Source of the DNA: Mycobacterium sp. MS1601
Lineage (GTDB): Bacteria > Actinomycetota > Actinomycetes > Mycobacteriales > Mycobacteriaceae
DNA length: 64,000 bases
Assembly (NCBI RefSeq): GCF_001984215.1
Contig: NZ_CP019420.1
Coordinates: forward strand, 4,526,001 to 4,590,000
Direction: 5' to 3'
A program made the translations under genes and the position numbers. Of the stretch, positions 34,865-42,737 are shown in pieces (the first letter of the stretch is position 1; every line of letters starts with the position of its first letter). The notes beneath the pieces are model-generated. The model saw only the letters and a list, made by a program, of their open reading frames with translations, searched no databases and was not told the DNA's origin.

Positions 34865-36301
34865 CTACCGGGTTGAGGGTCGCGGGGTTCGGACTGCCAG
34901 GACGAGGGCCAAGGCAATGACGGCGAGTACACCGGAAAGCCCCCACGCAATCGCAAACCCACTCCACGGTGGAGGGGTGCCGACGGCAGCGCCGTCGACG
35001 GTGAGGACTGCGCCGGATACCTGGGCACCCACCGTCCCGGCTACCGCCTGGATGGCGAAGTTGAGGCCGTTGAACTCGGTCACCTTATCGGCGGGGACAC
35101 CGGTGACCACGAGGTTCAGTGACTGGGTCATCGACACAGAGATGCCGAAGTTGATGAGCAGGGAGACGACGACGATGATCACGATGCTGCCCCGGTTCCC
35201 GGCCACGAGCATCAGAGCAGCACCGGCCAGGATCGAGATGGGAGCCAGTGCTGACGCGATGCGCGAGCCGAGCCTCCGGTCGAGTACGGAGATCAAGGGG
35301 GCGGACAACCCGATCATCATCGCGGAGACCAGGATGACGGAGGTGACGGTCGCCGTCTGGCCCAGACCGTAACCGGTGGACGCGGGCAGCTGTATCTGGA
35401 TGGGCACGCTGATCAGAAACGCATTGATGCAGTAGCCGGCCAGAAACATCAGACCCGTTGCGGCCACCACGGTGAAGCTGCGCATGAGCCGCAGATCGAT
35501 CAGCGGATCGACGACGGTGAGTTCGGTACGGACGAAGAGTGCGAACGCTGCCAGTCCAGCGGCGAAGAGCAGCAGCAGTTTCGGTGACAGCCAGCCCCAG
35601 CTGGGGGCGAAGGTCAGTGCCAGGAGTACGCATGCCAGTCCGAGCGCCAGCAGGACGCTGCCGACGGCATCGATGCGGGGTCGTGGTCCACCGGATTTCA
35701 GCGAACGCGGAACGAAGTGCCACACCGCGACCATGCACGCGGTGAGCGCGATGAAGGGCACCCAGAACAGCCAGCGGTAGGAGAGGTGGTCGGCGATCGG
35801 TCCGGCAATCATGGTTCCGACTGCTGTGCTGCCGAAGATCGCCCCGACAAGAAGGCCGTTCGCGGACTTCGTACGTACCTCGTTCTGAGTATCGCGGATG
35901 ATCCCGATGGCCAGCGGGACAGTACTGAGGCCGACACCCTGCAACAGTTGACCGACGATGAGCATCTCGATGGACATCGACAGGGCGGACATCAGCGTCC
36001 CGATCGACACGATGGCCAGCACTGCGAGTAGTGCCCGGCGTTTGTCCCAGACTTCGCCGAGTCGGCTCACTATCGGCGTCGCGATGGTCCCGGTCAACAG
36101 CACGCCGGTGATCACCCAGGAGATCGTCGATCCGGGGACTTGGAATTGTTCCTGCAGGATGGGCAATGCCGGCGGTGTCACCGACTCGTTGAGGCCCTTG
36201 AACGCGGCGACGCATCCGATTACCGCAGCGAGGATTGCGCCTGCGCGTGCGCGTTGGTCAGCCGAGGTTGAAGGCGAGTCATGGGAGTTGCGCAGTGACA
36301 T
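34865..36301 (-). CDS. MFS transporter, DHA2 drug:proton type, 478 aa
   Basis: Twelve to fourteen hydrophobic helices, with the antiporter-type motif near the N-terminus (SRLGEVWDKRRALL, the DRxGRR-like loop) and LLQGVGLSTVPLAIGIIRD resembling motif C. A ggag site precedes the ATG at 36301. Its promoter carries the shared operator, so it belongs to the TetR regulon and could either import the substrate or export a toxic intermediate. Long 5' leader (about 350 bases). Confidence 0.87.
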   Translation of the reverse strand: MSLRNSHDSPSTSADQRARAGAILAAVIGCVAAFKGLNESVTPPALPILQEQFQVPGSTISWVITGVLLTGTIATPIVSRLGEVWDKRRALLAVLAIVSIGTLMSALSMSIEMLIVGQLLQGVGLSTVPLAIGIIRDTQNEVRTKSANGLLVGAIFGSTAVGTMIAGPIADHLSYRWLFWVPFIALTACMVAVWHFVPRSLKSGGPRPRIDAVGSVLLALGLACVLLALTFAPSWGWLSPKLLLLFAAGLAAFALFVRTELTVVDPLIDLRLMRSFTVVAATGLMFLAGYCINAFLISVPIQIQLPASTGYGLGQTATVTSVILVSAMMIGLSAPLISVLDRRLGSRIASALAPISILAGAALMLVAGNRGSIVIIVVVSLLINFGISVSMTQSLNLVVTGVPADKVTEFNGLNFAIQAVAGTVGAQVSGAVLTVDGAAVGTPPPWSGFAIAWGLSGVLAVIALALVLAVRTPRPSTR

Positions 36302-36651
36302 GGTGCTGCTCCGTTCTCAATCATGGGCGGATTGGCCAGGTCCGGGCTGTCGAGACGACCTGGTATAGGTGGTTCTTGGCGAACTGTTGAGGGTTGTCGA
36401 TCCTGCGGTTTCGGGCCGATCCCGCTGCGACACCAACAGGCGGATTCGTCACGTCGAAGTGGGTCGGCCGCTCGAGGTGTCTGCGTCCTTGGCCTCCTGT
36501 GTCCACGGATCCGTTGTTGGGCTTGGTTGTCCGCTCGTGTCGCCCGCACCGTGACTCCTGGCCAACGCAGAGGTGCGCGCTGCGAAGCCGCGGCACGTCA
36601 CCAAGAGTGCTGATCGACCGATCGGCTGCCACGGCTGATCCGGTTTGGAGT
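36302..36651 (-). other. Long leader of the MFS transcript
   Basis: About 350 bases between promoter C and the transporter start. One possible 103-codon frame (36632 to 36321, minus strand) starts with GTG but is rich in Arg, Ser, Thr and Asn and has no ribosome binding site or recognised motif. No known riboswitch pattern was seen. It may be a regulatory leader or a decayed gene. Confidence 0.4.
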
Positions 36652-36693
36652 GTGACTGAGCATTAACGTAAGACTCGGGTGTGATGTTGTCAA
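36652..36693 (-). promoter_or_regulatory. Promoter with overlapping dyad operator (site C)
   Basis: On the minus strand: -35 TTGACA (36693-36688), 17-base spacer, -10 TACGTT (36670-36665), dyad GTTAATGCTCAGTCAC (36667-36652). The -35, -10 and dyad positions are the same as at site B. It drives the MFS gene. Confidence 0.86.
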
Positions 36694-36829
36694 CAGTATG
36701 GTCACGGCCAGCTGGCCGCCGGGGTCCAGATCGATATTTCTGCCTGTGCAACAGCTTGTTTTGGGTTTCTACGTACCTGCGCACGCCCAATATCTCAATC
36801 CAGCCGCAAGTCGTTCTCGTTCCTAGTGT

Positions 36830-36845
36830 GTTAATAGCTGTTAAC
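36830..36845. promoter_or_regulatory. Isolated operator-like dyad (site D)
   Basis: GTTAATAGCTGTTAAC, whose arms match at 6 of 7 positions and which fits the consensus of sites A-C (GTTAATRnnYRTTCAC) except at one base. No -35/-10 pair in the same register is seen, and it is 137 bases upstream of promoter C. It could be an auxiliary site for looping or a second promoter region. Confidence 0.6.
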
Positions 36846-37039
36846 GTTGACTATCAACGGTCTCCGCATCCACTGCTGAGTTGTCGAGCCGGGCTGCTCA
36901 CGCGGCGGCGGTGGGGTTCTCGGAGTTGGTGACGGCGCTGAGCAGCAGTGTGGCCACACCCGTCGGGCAGATCGGTGTCACACGGATTGCCGTTGCGGCG
37001 TAACGATATTCGCGCTCGACCCGGCTTCTCGGGGTTGTA

Positions 37040-37732
37040 TCAGTAGATGTTGGCGGCCACGTGCAGAGCGCGACCGGCCTTGCGGGTGGTGGGCTCTGGC
37101 CAACGGTCAGGCACGTGCAGGACCAGCGCGTACCGGGTGCCCGCCACCGAACAGGCCAGCTGGTGCCCCATCGGGGACGTGGACTCGTAGACGTTGCGCC
37201 GCCGCGGTGCTCGCAGCTCCAGACAGCGCTGGATGTCCTCGTCGGTCAGTCCGAGGTGACCGGCAGCGGCCGAAACCGCCTCCGATGCTTCATCGGCGGA
37301 CATCGAGGACAGTATGGCGGCGGCGCCGGCGCACATGCCGGCGCCGAATCGCTGGCCGGGGCGCGGCGTGAGCGGCAGCGGCAGCCGACCCAGATGCACG
37401 TCGACAAAGATCACCTGATTGCCGAACAGTCGAACCAGCGAGATGGTGTGTCCGTCGAGATCCGGTGCGGCGCAGGCACGAAACAGGTTGTGCGCTACAG
37501 CATCAGGATCGGACAGCTGTGACCACCGCGCGCCCGTGAGCAGACCGCCGTCGGTTCCGCGGGTGAGGAAGCCGACGTCCTCCAGGGTGCCGAGAAGGTC
37601 GGACACCGAACTCTTGGGCAAGCCGAGCATGCCGATCAGCGCAGTGGGGGTGCGGGCGGTCCCAGCCGAGACCGCATCGAGGACGCGGGCACCGCGGTGC
37701 ACGGCCGGGGTGCGTGGTCCGGTCACCCCCAC
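37040..37732 (-). CDS. IclR-family transcriptional regulator, 230 aa
   Basis: N-terminal winged helix-turn-helix (RGARVLDAVSAG...LIGMLGLPKSSVSDLLGTLEDVGFL) followed by the GAF-like IclR effector domain (HLGRLPLPLTPRPGQRFGAGMCAGAAAIL). The GTG start lies 10 bases inside the end of the upstream regulator gene, so the two are co-translated. Together they probably control the divergent sugar-type ABC importer. Confidence 0.84.
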   Translation of the reverse strand: MGVTGPRTPAVHRGARVLDAVSAGTARTPTALIGMLGLPKSSVSDLLGTLEDVGFLTRGTDGGLLTGARWSQLSDPDAVAHNLFRACAAPDLDGHTISLVRLFGNQVIFVDVHLGRLPLPLTPRPGQRFGAGMCAGAAAILSSMSADEASEAVSAAAGHLGLTDEDIQRCLELRAPRRRNVYESTSPMGHQLACSVAGTRYALVLHVPDRWPEPTTRKAGRALHVAANIY

Positions 37733-38829
37733 GGTTCGTACTTCGCGGCGTTGTTGACGTCGATCAACTGTGGAGTGATGTACCGCGACGGCCTCGTGAC
37801 GCGTGCACCGCTGTGCAAGGCGATGCCGATGTCGATGGCCGCCCGCACCAGCGCCGGTGGGTCCTGGGTTGCGGTGGCGATGATGGGTCCGCCGGTGCGG
37901 ATCTGCTCGACGGCGTTTCTGGCGCCGTCGACGCCGACGATCGGGACGTGGAGCTCACGATCACGCAGGACCTGCGAAATGCCCATGGCGATCTGGTCAT
38001 TGGCGGCGAAGAAGCCGTCGATGCCGGCGTCGGAAGCCAAGATCTCCTCGGCGGCGCGCTGCCCCGACGCGGCGTCCAGTTCGCCCCGACTGGTGGCGGC
38101 CACCTCGATGGCGGGGTGCGCGGCGATCGCCGCGAGACAGCCGGCGATGCGGTCGGAGTTCGCGGTGATGGGAATGCCGCCGACGACAGCGATGCGGCCC
38201 CGCCCGCCCAACGCGCCGGCCAGTGCGGAGCCGGCAAGGAAGCCGGCCTTGGTGTTGTCGGTCGCCACTACCGCGTTGGCGCCGCTGACAGCCGAACCGA
38301 TGGCCACCACCGGAATGCGGGCTGCGCCGGCTCGGGCGCAGGCCTCCTCCAGGCCCTCGGAGGCCACCGGTTCGATCAGGATCAGATCCAATCCGGCGTC
38401 GACGAAGTCGAGGATCTGCCGGGATTGGCGTGTTCTGTCCTCCTTGGCGGTATGGACGTGCAGGCGGGCGTCGAGGCGGTCGGCCTCGGCGTGCAGCGCC
38501 CCGATCTCGGAGAGGAAGAAGCTCTCGTCGATGGGGTAGCTGAACCCGATGTCGTGGATCGGCCAGCTCTGGGCGCGTGCGGTCGAGGCCAGCTCGAACA
38601 CGCGCGAGCCCAACACGTAGGTGCCGTCCACGCCGCGGGCGAGTAACAGCTCGTCAGCCAGTGCGTGGCAGATGCCCATCACGCTGCTCTTCGGAAAGCC
38701 GGTCAGCTCGGTCAGTTCGGCGAGCGTCATCGGTCGGCCGGCGTCGGTGACCGTTTGCAGGACGGCGGCGGCGCGCGTCAGTGCGGGAACGCGTCCACCG
38801 CCCGACGACCAGTCGTGTACCACCGCCAT
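37723..38829 (-). CDS. Fusion of an IclR-type helix-turn-helix with a sugar-binding (LacI/PBP) domain, 368 aa
   Basis: Residues 10-75 are an IclR-type winged helix (ALTRAAAVLQTVTDAGRPMTLAELTEL, FPKSSVMGICHAL). From about residue 95 the protein is a type I periplasmic-binding domain (EADRLDARLHVHT, DLILIEPVASEGLE, IPVVAIGSAVSGANAVVATD, AANDQIAMGISQVLRD, IVGVDG). The normal IclR effector domain is absent. There is no signal peptide, so the binding domain acts as the ligand sensor in the cytoplasm. The ATG at 38829 is used, but a GTG 42 bases upstream is possible. It is divergent from the importer whose own binding protein has the same fold. Confidence 0.85.
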   Translation of the reverse strand: MAVVHDWSSGGGRVPALTRAAAVLQTVTDAGRPMTLAELTELTGFPKSSVMGICHALADELLLARGVDGTYVLGSRVFELASTARAQSWPIHDIGFSYPIDESFFLSEIGALHAEADRLDARLHVHTAKEDRTRQSRQILDFVDAGLDLILIEPVASEGLEEACARAGAARIPVVAIGSAVSGANAVVATDNTKAGFLAGSALAGALGGRGRIAVVGGIPITANSDRIAGCLAAIAAHPAIEVAATSRGELDAASGQRAAEEILASDAGIDGFFAANDQIAMGISQVLRDRELHVPIVGVDGARNAVEQIRTGGPIIATATQDPPALVRAAIDIGIALHSGARVTRPSRYITPQLIDVNNAAKYEPWG

Positions 38830-38901
38830 TCGAGGAAGCGTAGTGGATTTGTTGCGTTCGACCACTGCAACTTTGGCGGGCGAGAACGGCGACCGAGGTT
38901 G

Positions 38902-38969
38902 TTGACAAGCCGGTGACGGCGTGCCTAGTGTGTGTTTCATCACTCGACGCGGAGTTCGATATATGAAAC
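38902..38969 (+). promoter_or_regulatory. Importer promoter with inverted-repeat operator
   Basis: -35 TTGACA at 38902-38907, 18-base spacer, -10 TAGTGT at 38926-38931, then perfect 7-base inverted repeats GTTTCAT (38934-38940) and ATGAAAC (38963-38969) separated by 22 bases. The repeats cover the start of transcription and are well placed for one of the two upstream IclR-type regulators. Confidence 0.72.
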
Positions 38970-39077
38970 GGCGCGTTGAGTGTTCGCCTGCCCGGGGAGG
39001 TCTCGGGCGAGGTGCACGTAGTCGGCGTCGATGCGGCGCGGACACGTGATTCTCACCCCGGGCCGAAGGAAGAATCG

Positions 39078-40139
39078 ATGGCGATTTCCCAGCGTGTCGT
39101 CGGAGTGATCAGCGTGGCGTTGGCCGCAGCGATGATCACCGGCGGGTGTACAAAGAAGAACGAAGAGGCCGCTCCGGCCACCACGGGAGGCGGCAGCGCC
39201 GAGCAGAGCCAGGGTGCGTCCGGCGAGGCGATCAAGGTCGCGTTCGTGCCGAAGCTGCAGGGCTCGCCCTACTTCGAGGCCATGGACTCCGGCGCCAAGA
39301 AGGCCGCCGCCGATCTCGGCAACATCGAATGGCTTTACCAGGGACCCACGTCCGCCGATGCCGCCGCACAGGCGCAGATCGTGCGTTCCTTCATCCAGCA
39401 GAACGTCGACGTCCTCGTGGTCGCCCCCAACGATCCCGACTCCATGGCGCCGCTGATGAAAGAGGCGCAGGACGCCGGCATCAACGTGCTGACCGCCGAC
39501 ACCGACGCGCCGAACTCGGTGCGCGAGGCGTTTGTCAACCAGGCCACCGCTGAAGGTATCGGCACCACCACCGCCGAGACGCTGATGCAGGCGATGGGCG
39601 GAACGGGCAAGTGGGCCATTGTGTCCTGCGGTGAGACCGCCGAGAACCTGAACTCCTGGATCGAGGTCGAAAAGGCCTACGTCGCGGAAAAGTACCCCGA
39701 GGCTGAACTCGTGGACGTGGTGTACTCCGGTGAAGACCAAGCCCGCGGCACGCAGATGTCCACCGACCTGATGAGCGCACATCCCGACCTCAAGGGCCTG
39801 ATCGGGCAGTGCACCACCTCGGCTGTCGGTGTCGCCCAGGCGGTCAAGGACGCCGGCAAGATCGGGCAGGTGTTCACCGTCGGCGTCGGTACCCCGAAGT
39901 CGATGGCGCCGTACCTGGAAGACGGGTCCTCCTCGGGCTCGATCCTGTGGAACGTGGAGAACCTTGGCTACCTGACTGTGTGGGCCGGCCAGCAGGTGGC
40001 CTCCGGCACCCCGTTCGAGGCCGACAACAAGGTCAGCGACGACCTGCCCGACGTGAAGTGGGACGAGGCCAGCAAGACGTTGATCCTCGGTGACCCCCTG
40101 CTGATCACCACCGAGAACGTCGGCGAGTTCGACTACTGA
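39078..40139 (+). CDS. Sugar-type ABC importer substrate-binding lipoprotein, 353 aa
   Basis: Signal peptide with lipobox ITGGC (Cys at about residue 23), then a Ser/Gly/Ala-rich linker and a type I periplasmic-binding domain (IKVAFVPKLQGSPYFEAMDSGAKKAA, NVDVLVVAPNDPDSMAPL, MNVLTADTD-like strand INVLTADTD). This is the ribose/xylose/autoinducer-2 binding family. The ATG at 39078 is chosen because it begins the signal peptide; the ribosome binding site is aagga, 9 nt upstream. First gene of a five-gene operon. Confidence 0.9.
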   Translation: MAISQRVVGVISVALAAAMITGGCTKKNEEAAPATTGGGSAEQSQGASGEAIKVAFVPKLQGSPYFEAMDSGAKKAAADLGNIEWLYQGPTSADAAAQAQIVRSFIQQNVDVLVVAPNDPDSMAPLMKEAQDAGINVLTADTDAPNSVREAFVNQATAEGIGTTTAETLMQAMGGTGKWAIVSCGETAENLNSWIEVEKAYVAEKYPEAELVDVVYSGEDQARGTQMSTDLMSAHPDLKGLIGQCTTSAVGVAQAVKDAGKIGQVFTVGVGTPKSMAPYLEDGSSSGSILWNVENLGYLTVWAGQQVASGTPFEADNKVSDDLPDVKWDEASKTLILGDPLLITTENVGEFDY

Positions 40140-40206
40140 TCCGCCTTCGGTTGGGCGGCGCGCGGAAACGCGCGTCGCCCAATTGATCTCAATCTTTGGA
40201 GAGTTC

Positions 40207-41718
40207 ATGGCGCAGCAGCCTCGACTGACCCTCACCGGTGTCGTCAAGAGCTACGGCGCGGTCAAGGCCATCAGGCATGCCGACTTCGAGGTCCAGCCCG
40301 GGCAAGTGCACGCGCTGGTGGGGGAGAACGGTGCCGGCAAGTCCACGCTCATCAAGATCATCTCCGGTGCCACCACACCTGATGCCGGAGCGGTGACCTA
40401 CAACGGTGAATCGGTGACCATCACCTCGACCGTCGACGCCATCAACCTCGGCATCGCCACGGTGTACCAGGAGCCCCAGCTGTTCAGCGAGCTCACCGTC
40501 GCCGAGAACATCTTCATGGGCCGCGAGATCGTCACCCGCGGTCGTGTCGATTGGGCTGCGCAGAACGAACAGGTGGTCACGCTCCTCGAATCCCTGGACC
40601 TGCCGGCCAAACTCGCCACTGCCGTCGTCGGCAGCCTGTCGGTGGCCACGCAGCAGCAGGTGTCGATCGCCAAGGCGCTGGCCGGGGACGCCGGGGTCCT
40701 GATCCTCGATGAGCCGTCGGCCATCCTGACCGACGCCGAGATCGAGGTGCTGTTCGGCATCATCGCCCGGCTGGCCAAGGACGGCGTGGCCATCATCTAC
40801 ATCTCCCACCGCCTCGACGAGGTGGTCAAGATCGCCGACCAGGTGACCGTCATGCGTGACGGCGCCACCATCGGCACCTATCCGATGGCCGACATGACGG
40901 TGCGTCGTATCGCCGAACTCATGGTAGGTGAAGCGCTTTCGGAGCAGGCCGGACCACGTACCACACCGAAAGGTGAGCCGGTGCTGGAACTGAAGTCACT
41001 GGCCCGCGCCGGATCTTTCCAGGATGTCTCGTTGGTGCTGCGCTCCGGTGAGATCCTGGGGCTCTACGGCCTGGTGGGTTCCGGCGTCGCCGAGATCGCC
41101 GAGTGCATCTACGGATTGGCGAAGACCAGCGGCGGCGAGATCGTGGTCGAAGGACGCCCGGTGGCTCCGCGCTCACCGCGGGAAGCCGCGCGAACGGGCA
41201 TCGCGCTGTTGCCGGCGAACCGCAAAACCGAGGGCATGTTCTCCTTCCAGTCCATCGCGTTCAACGTCTCGATCGGCCACCTGCAAAGGCTCTCGCTAGG
41301 ACGGGCATTCGTCGACCGGAGCAAGGAGCGCAGCGTGGTCAAGGATCTGATGAAACGGCTCGCCGTCCGCGCCTCCGACGAAAACCAAGCTGTCGGAACA
41401 CTATCCGGCGGCAATGCGCAGAAGGTGATGCTGGCCCGCCAGCTTGTCGAGCGGCCCAAACTGCTGCTGCTGGCCGAGCCCACCCAGGGTGTGGACATCG
41501 GCGCCAAGGAAGAGATACACCGCATCATCACCGAACTCGCCGACAATGGCACCGCGGTCCTGGTGGTCACCTCCGACCTGCAGGAGGCACTGCGCATCGC
41601 CGATCGGCTGCTGGTGGTGCGGGCCGGCACCATCACCGCGGAGTTCGGCCCCGACGCCCGGCAGGCCGACGTGCTGGCGGCAGCCGCGGGGGACCGGGAA
41701 GGGTCGGCGACTGCATGA
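40207..41718 (+). CDS. Sugar ABC importer ATPase with two ABC domains (RbsA/MglA type), 503 aa
   Basis: Two ABC domains: the first has Walker [26 protein letters not shown] and ILDEPSA; the second has the degenerate Walker A region GLVGSGVAE and the signature LSGGNAQKVMLARQL with LAEPTQGVDIGAKEE. That intact-plus-degenerate layout is typical of RbsA/MglA/XylG. A ttggaga site precedes the ATG at 40207. It powers the two permeases that follow with four-base overlaps. Confidence 0.93.
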   Translation: MAQQPRLTLTGVVKSYGAVKAIRHADFEVQPGQVHALVGENGAGKSTLIKIISGATTPDAGAVTYNGESVTITSTVDAINLGIATVYQEPQLFSELTVAENIFMGREIVTRGRVDWAAQNEQVVTLLESLDLPAKLATAVVGSLSVATQQQVSIAKALAGDAGVLILDEPSAILTDAEIEVLFGIIARLAKDGVAIIYISHRLDEVVKIADQVTVMRDGATIGTYPMADMTVRRIAELMVGEALSEQAGPRTTPKGEPVLELKSLARAGSFQDVSLVLRSGEILGLYGLVGSGVAEIAECIYGLAKTSGGEIVVEGRPVAPRSPREAARTGIALLPANRKTEGMFSFQSIAFNVSIGHLQRLSLGRAFVDRSKERSVVKDLMKRLAVRASDENQAVGTLSGGNAQKVMLARQLVERPKLLLLAEPTQGVDIGAKEEIHRIITELADNGTAVLVVTSDLQEALRIADRLLVVRAGTITAEFGPDARQADVLAAAAGDREGSATA

Positions 41719-42737
41719 GCACCACACTCGACCCCAACGCCGCCCCCACCGCGGCGCCCGTCAAGACCCGAGGGCGGGTGCTGCCGTCACCGGTGACACC
41801 GGCCGAGATCGCGCTGATCGCCGTCCTGGTGGCGCTGTGGATTGCACTGGCCTTCGCGACGCCGGCCTTCCTGAGCGCAGGCTCGATCATCCCGCTGCTG
41901 GTCGAAGTCGCACCGGTCGCGTTGATCGGCATCGGCATGACGTTTGTGATCATCACCGGCGGCATCGACGTCTCCGTCGCCGGAGCCATCATGGTGTGCT
42001 CGGTGATCACCGCCAAACTGATGCGCGACGCGGCGCTACCGGTGTGGTGGTGTCTGGTCGTGGCGCTCGGGACCGGCGCGGTGCTGGGCCTGGTCAACGG
42101 CGCACTCATCGCCTACGGACGAGTGCACGCCATCATCATCACCTTCGGCACCGCCAACCTGTTCCTGTTCGTGGGGCTGCAGATCTTCGGCTCCACTCCC
42201 GTCGCCGGCATGCCGAACACGTTGGCGTGGTTCGGTCGTGGGATCGACGGCCGCACACTGGGAGTGCCCAACAGCTTCGCCATCACCGTGATCCTGACCG
42301 CCATTGCGTGGTGGTATCTGCGGCACACACCCGGCGGACGGCACTTCTTCGCCGTCGGCGGTGATCCGGTGGCCGCGCGGTTGGCCGGCATCAGAGTGCA
42401 GCGCCGTATCCTCATGGCCTACGTGATCACCGGTCTGCTCGTCGGCCTCGCGTCGATCTTCACCCTGGCCAAGGGCACCTCCAATCTGGATCAGTCGGTG
42501 GGATCGGGTCAGGAACTCGCGGTGATTGCTGCGGTGGTCATCGGCGGCACGTCGATCATGGGTGGACGTGGCTCGGTACTCGGTACCCTGCTGGGGGCAC
42601 TGCTGGTACAGACCGTCAAATCCGGTGTCACACAGCTTGGTTGGCCTTCACAGCTGTCCGACCTGTTCGTCGGCATCTTCATCGTCATCGCCGTCGGAAC
42701 CGACTTGCTCCGTCGACGTGCCAGGAGGGAATCGTGA
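41715..42737 (+). CDS. Sugar ABC importer permease 1 (RbsC type), 340 aa
   Basis: Eight to ten hydrophobic helices with the family segments GMTFVIITGGIDVSVAGAIM, HAIIITFGTANLF and the cytoplasmic contact region AARLAGIRVQRRILMAYVITG, plus GGTSIMGGRGSVLGTLLG near the end. The ATGA overlap with the ATPase gene shows co-translation. It pairs with permease 2 as a heterodimer. Confidence 0.9.
   Translation: MSTTLDPNAAPTAAPVKTRGRVLPSPVTPAEIALIAVLVALWIALAFATPAFLSAGSIIPLLVEVAPVALIGIGMTFVIITGGIDVSVAGAIMVCSVITAKLMRDAALPVWWCLVVALGTGAVLGLVNGALIAYGRVHAIIITFGTANLFLFVGLQIFGSTPVAGMPNTLAWFGRGIDGRTLGVPNSFAITVILTAIAWWYLRHTPGGRHFFAVGGDPVAARLAGIRVQRRILMAYVITGLLVGLASIFTLAKGTSNLDQSVGSGQELAVIAAVVIGGTSIMGGRGSVLGTLLGALLVQTVKSGVTQLGWPSQLSDLFVGIFIVIAVGTDLLRRRARRES

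Noticed and set aside
36681..36932. An 83-codon plus-strand frame over site D
   Set aside because: Composition is not protein-like, no ribosome binding site is present, and it runs across operator C/D sequence.
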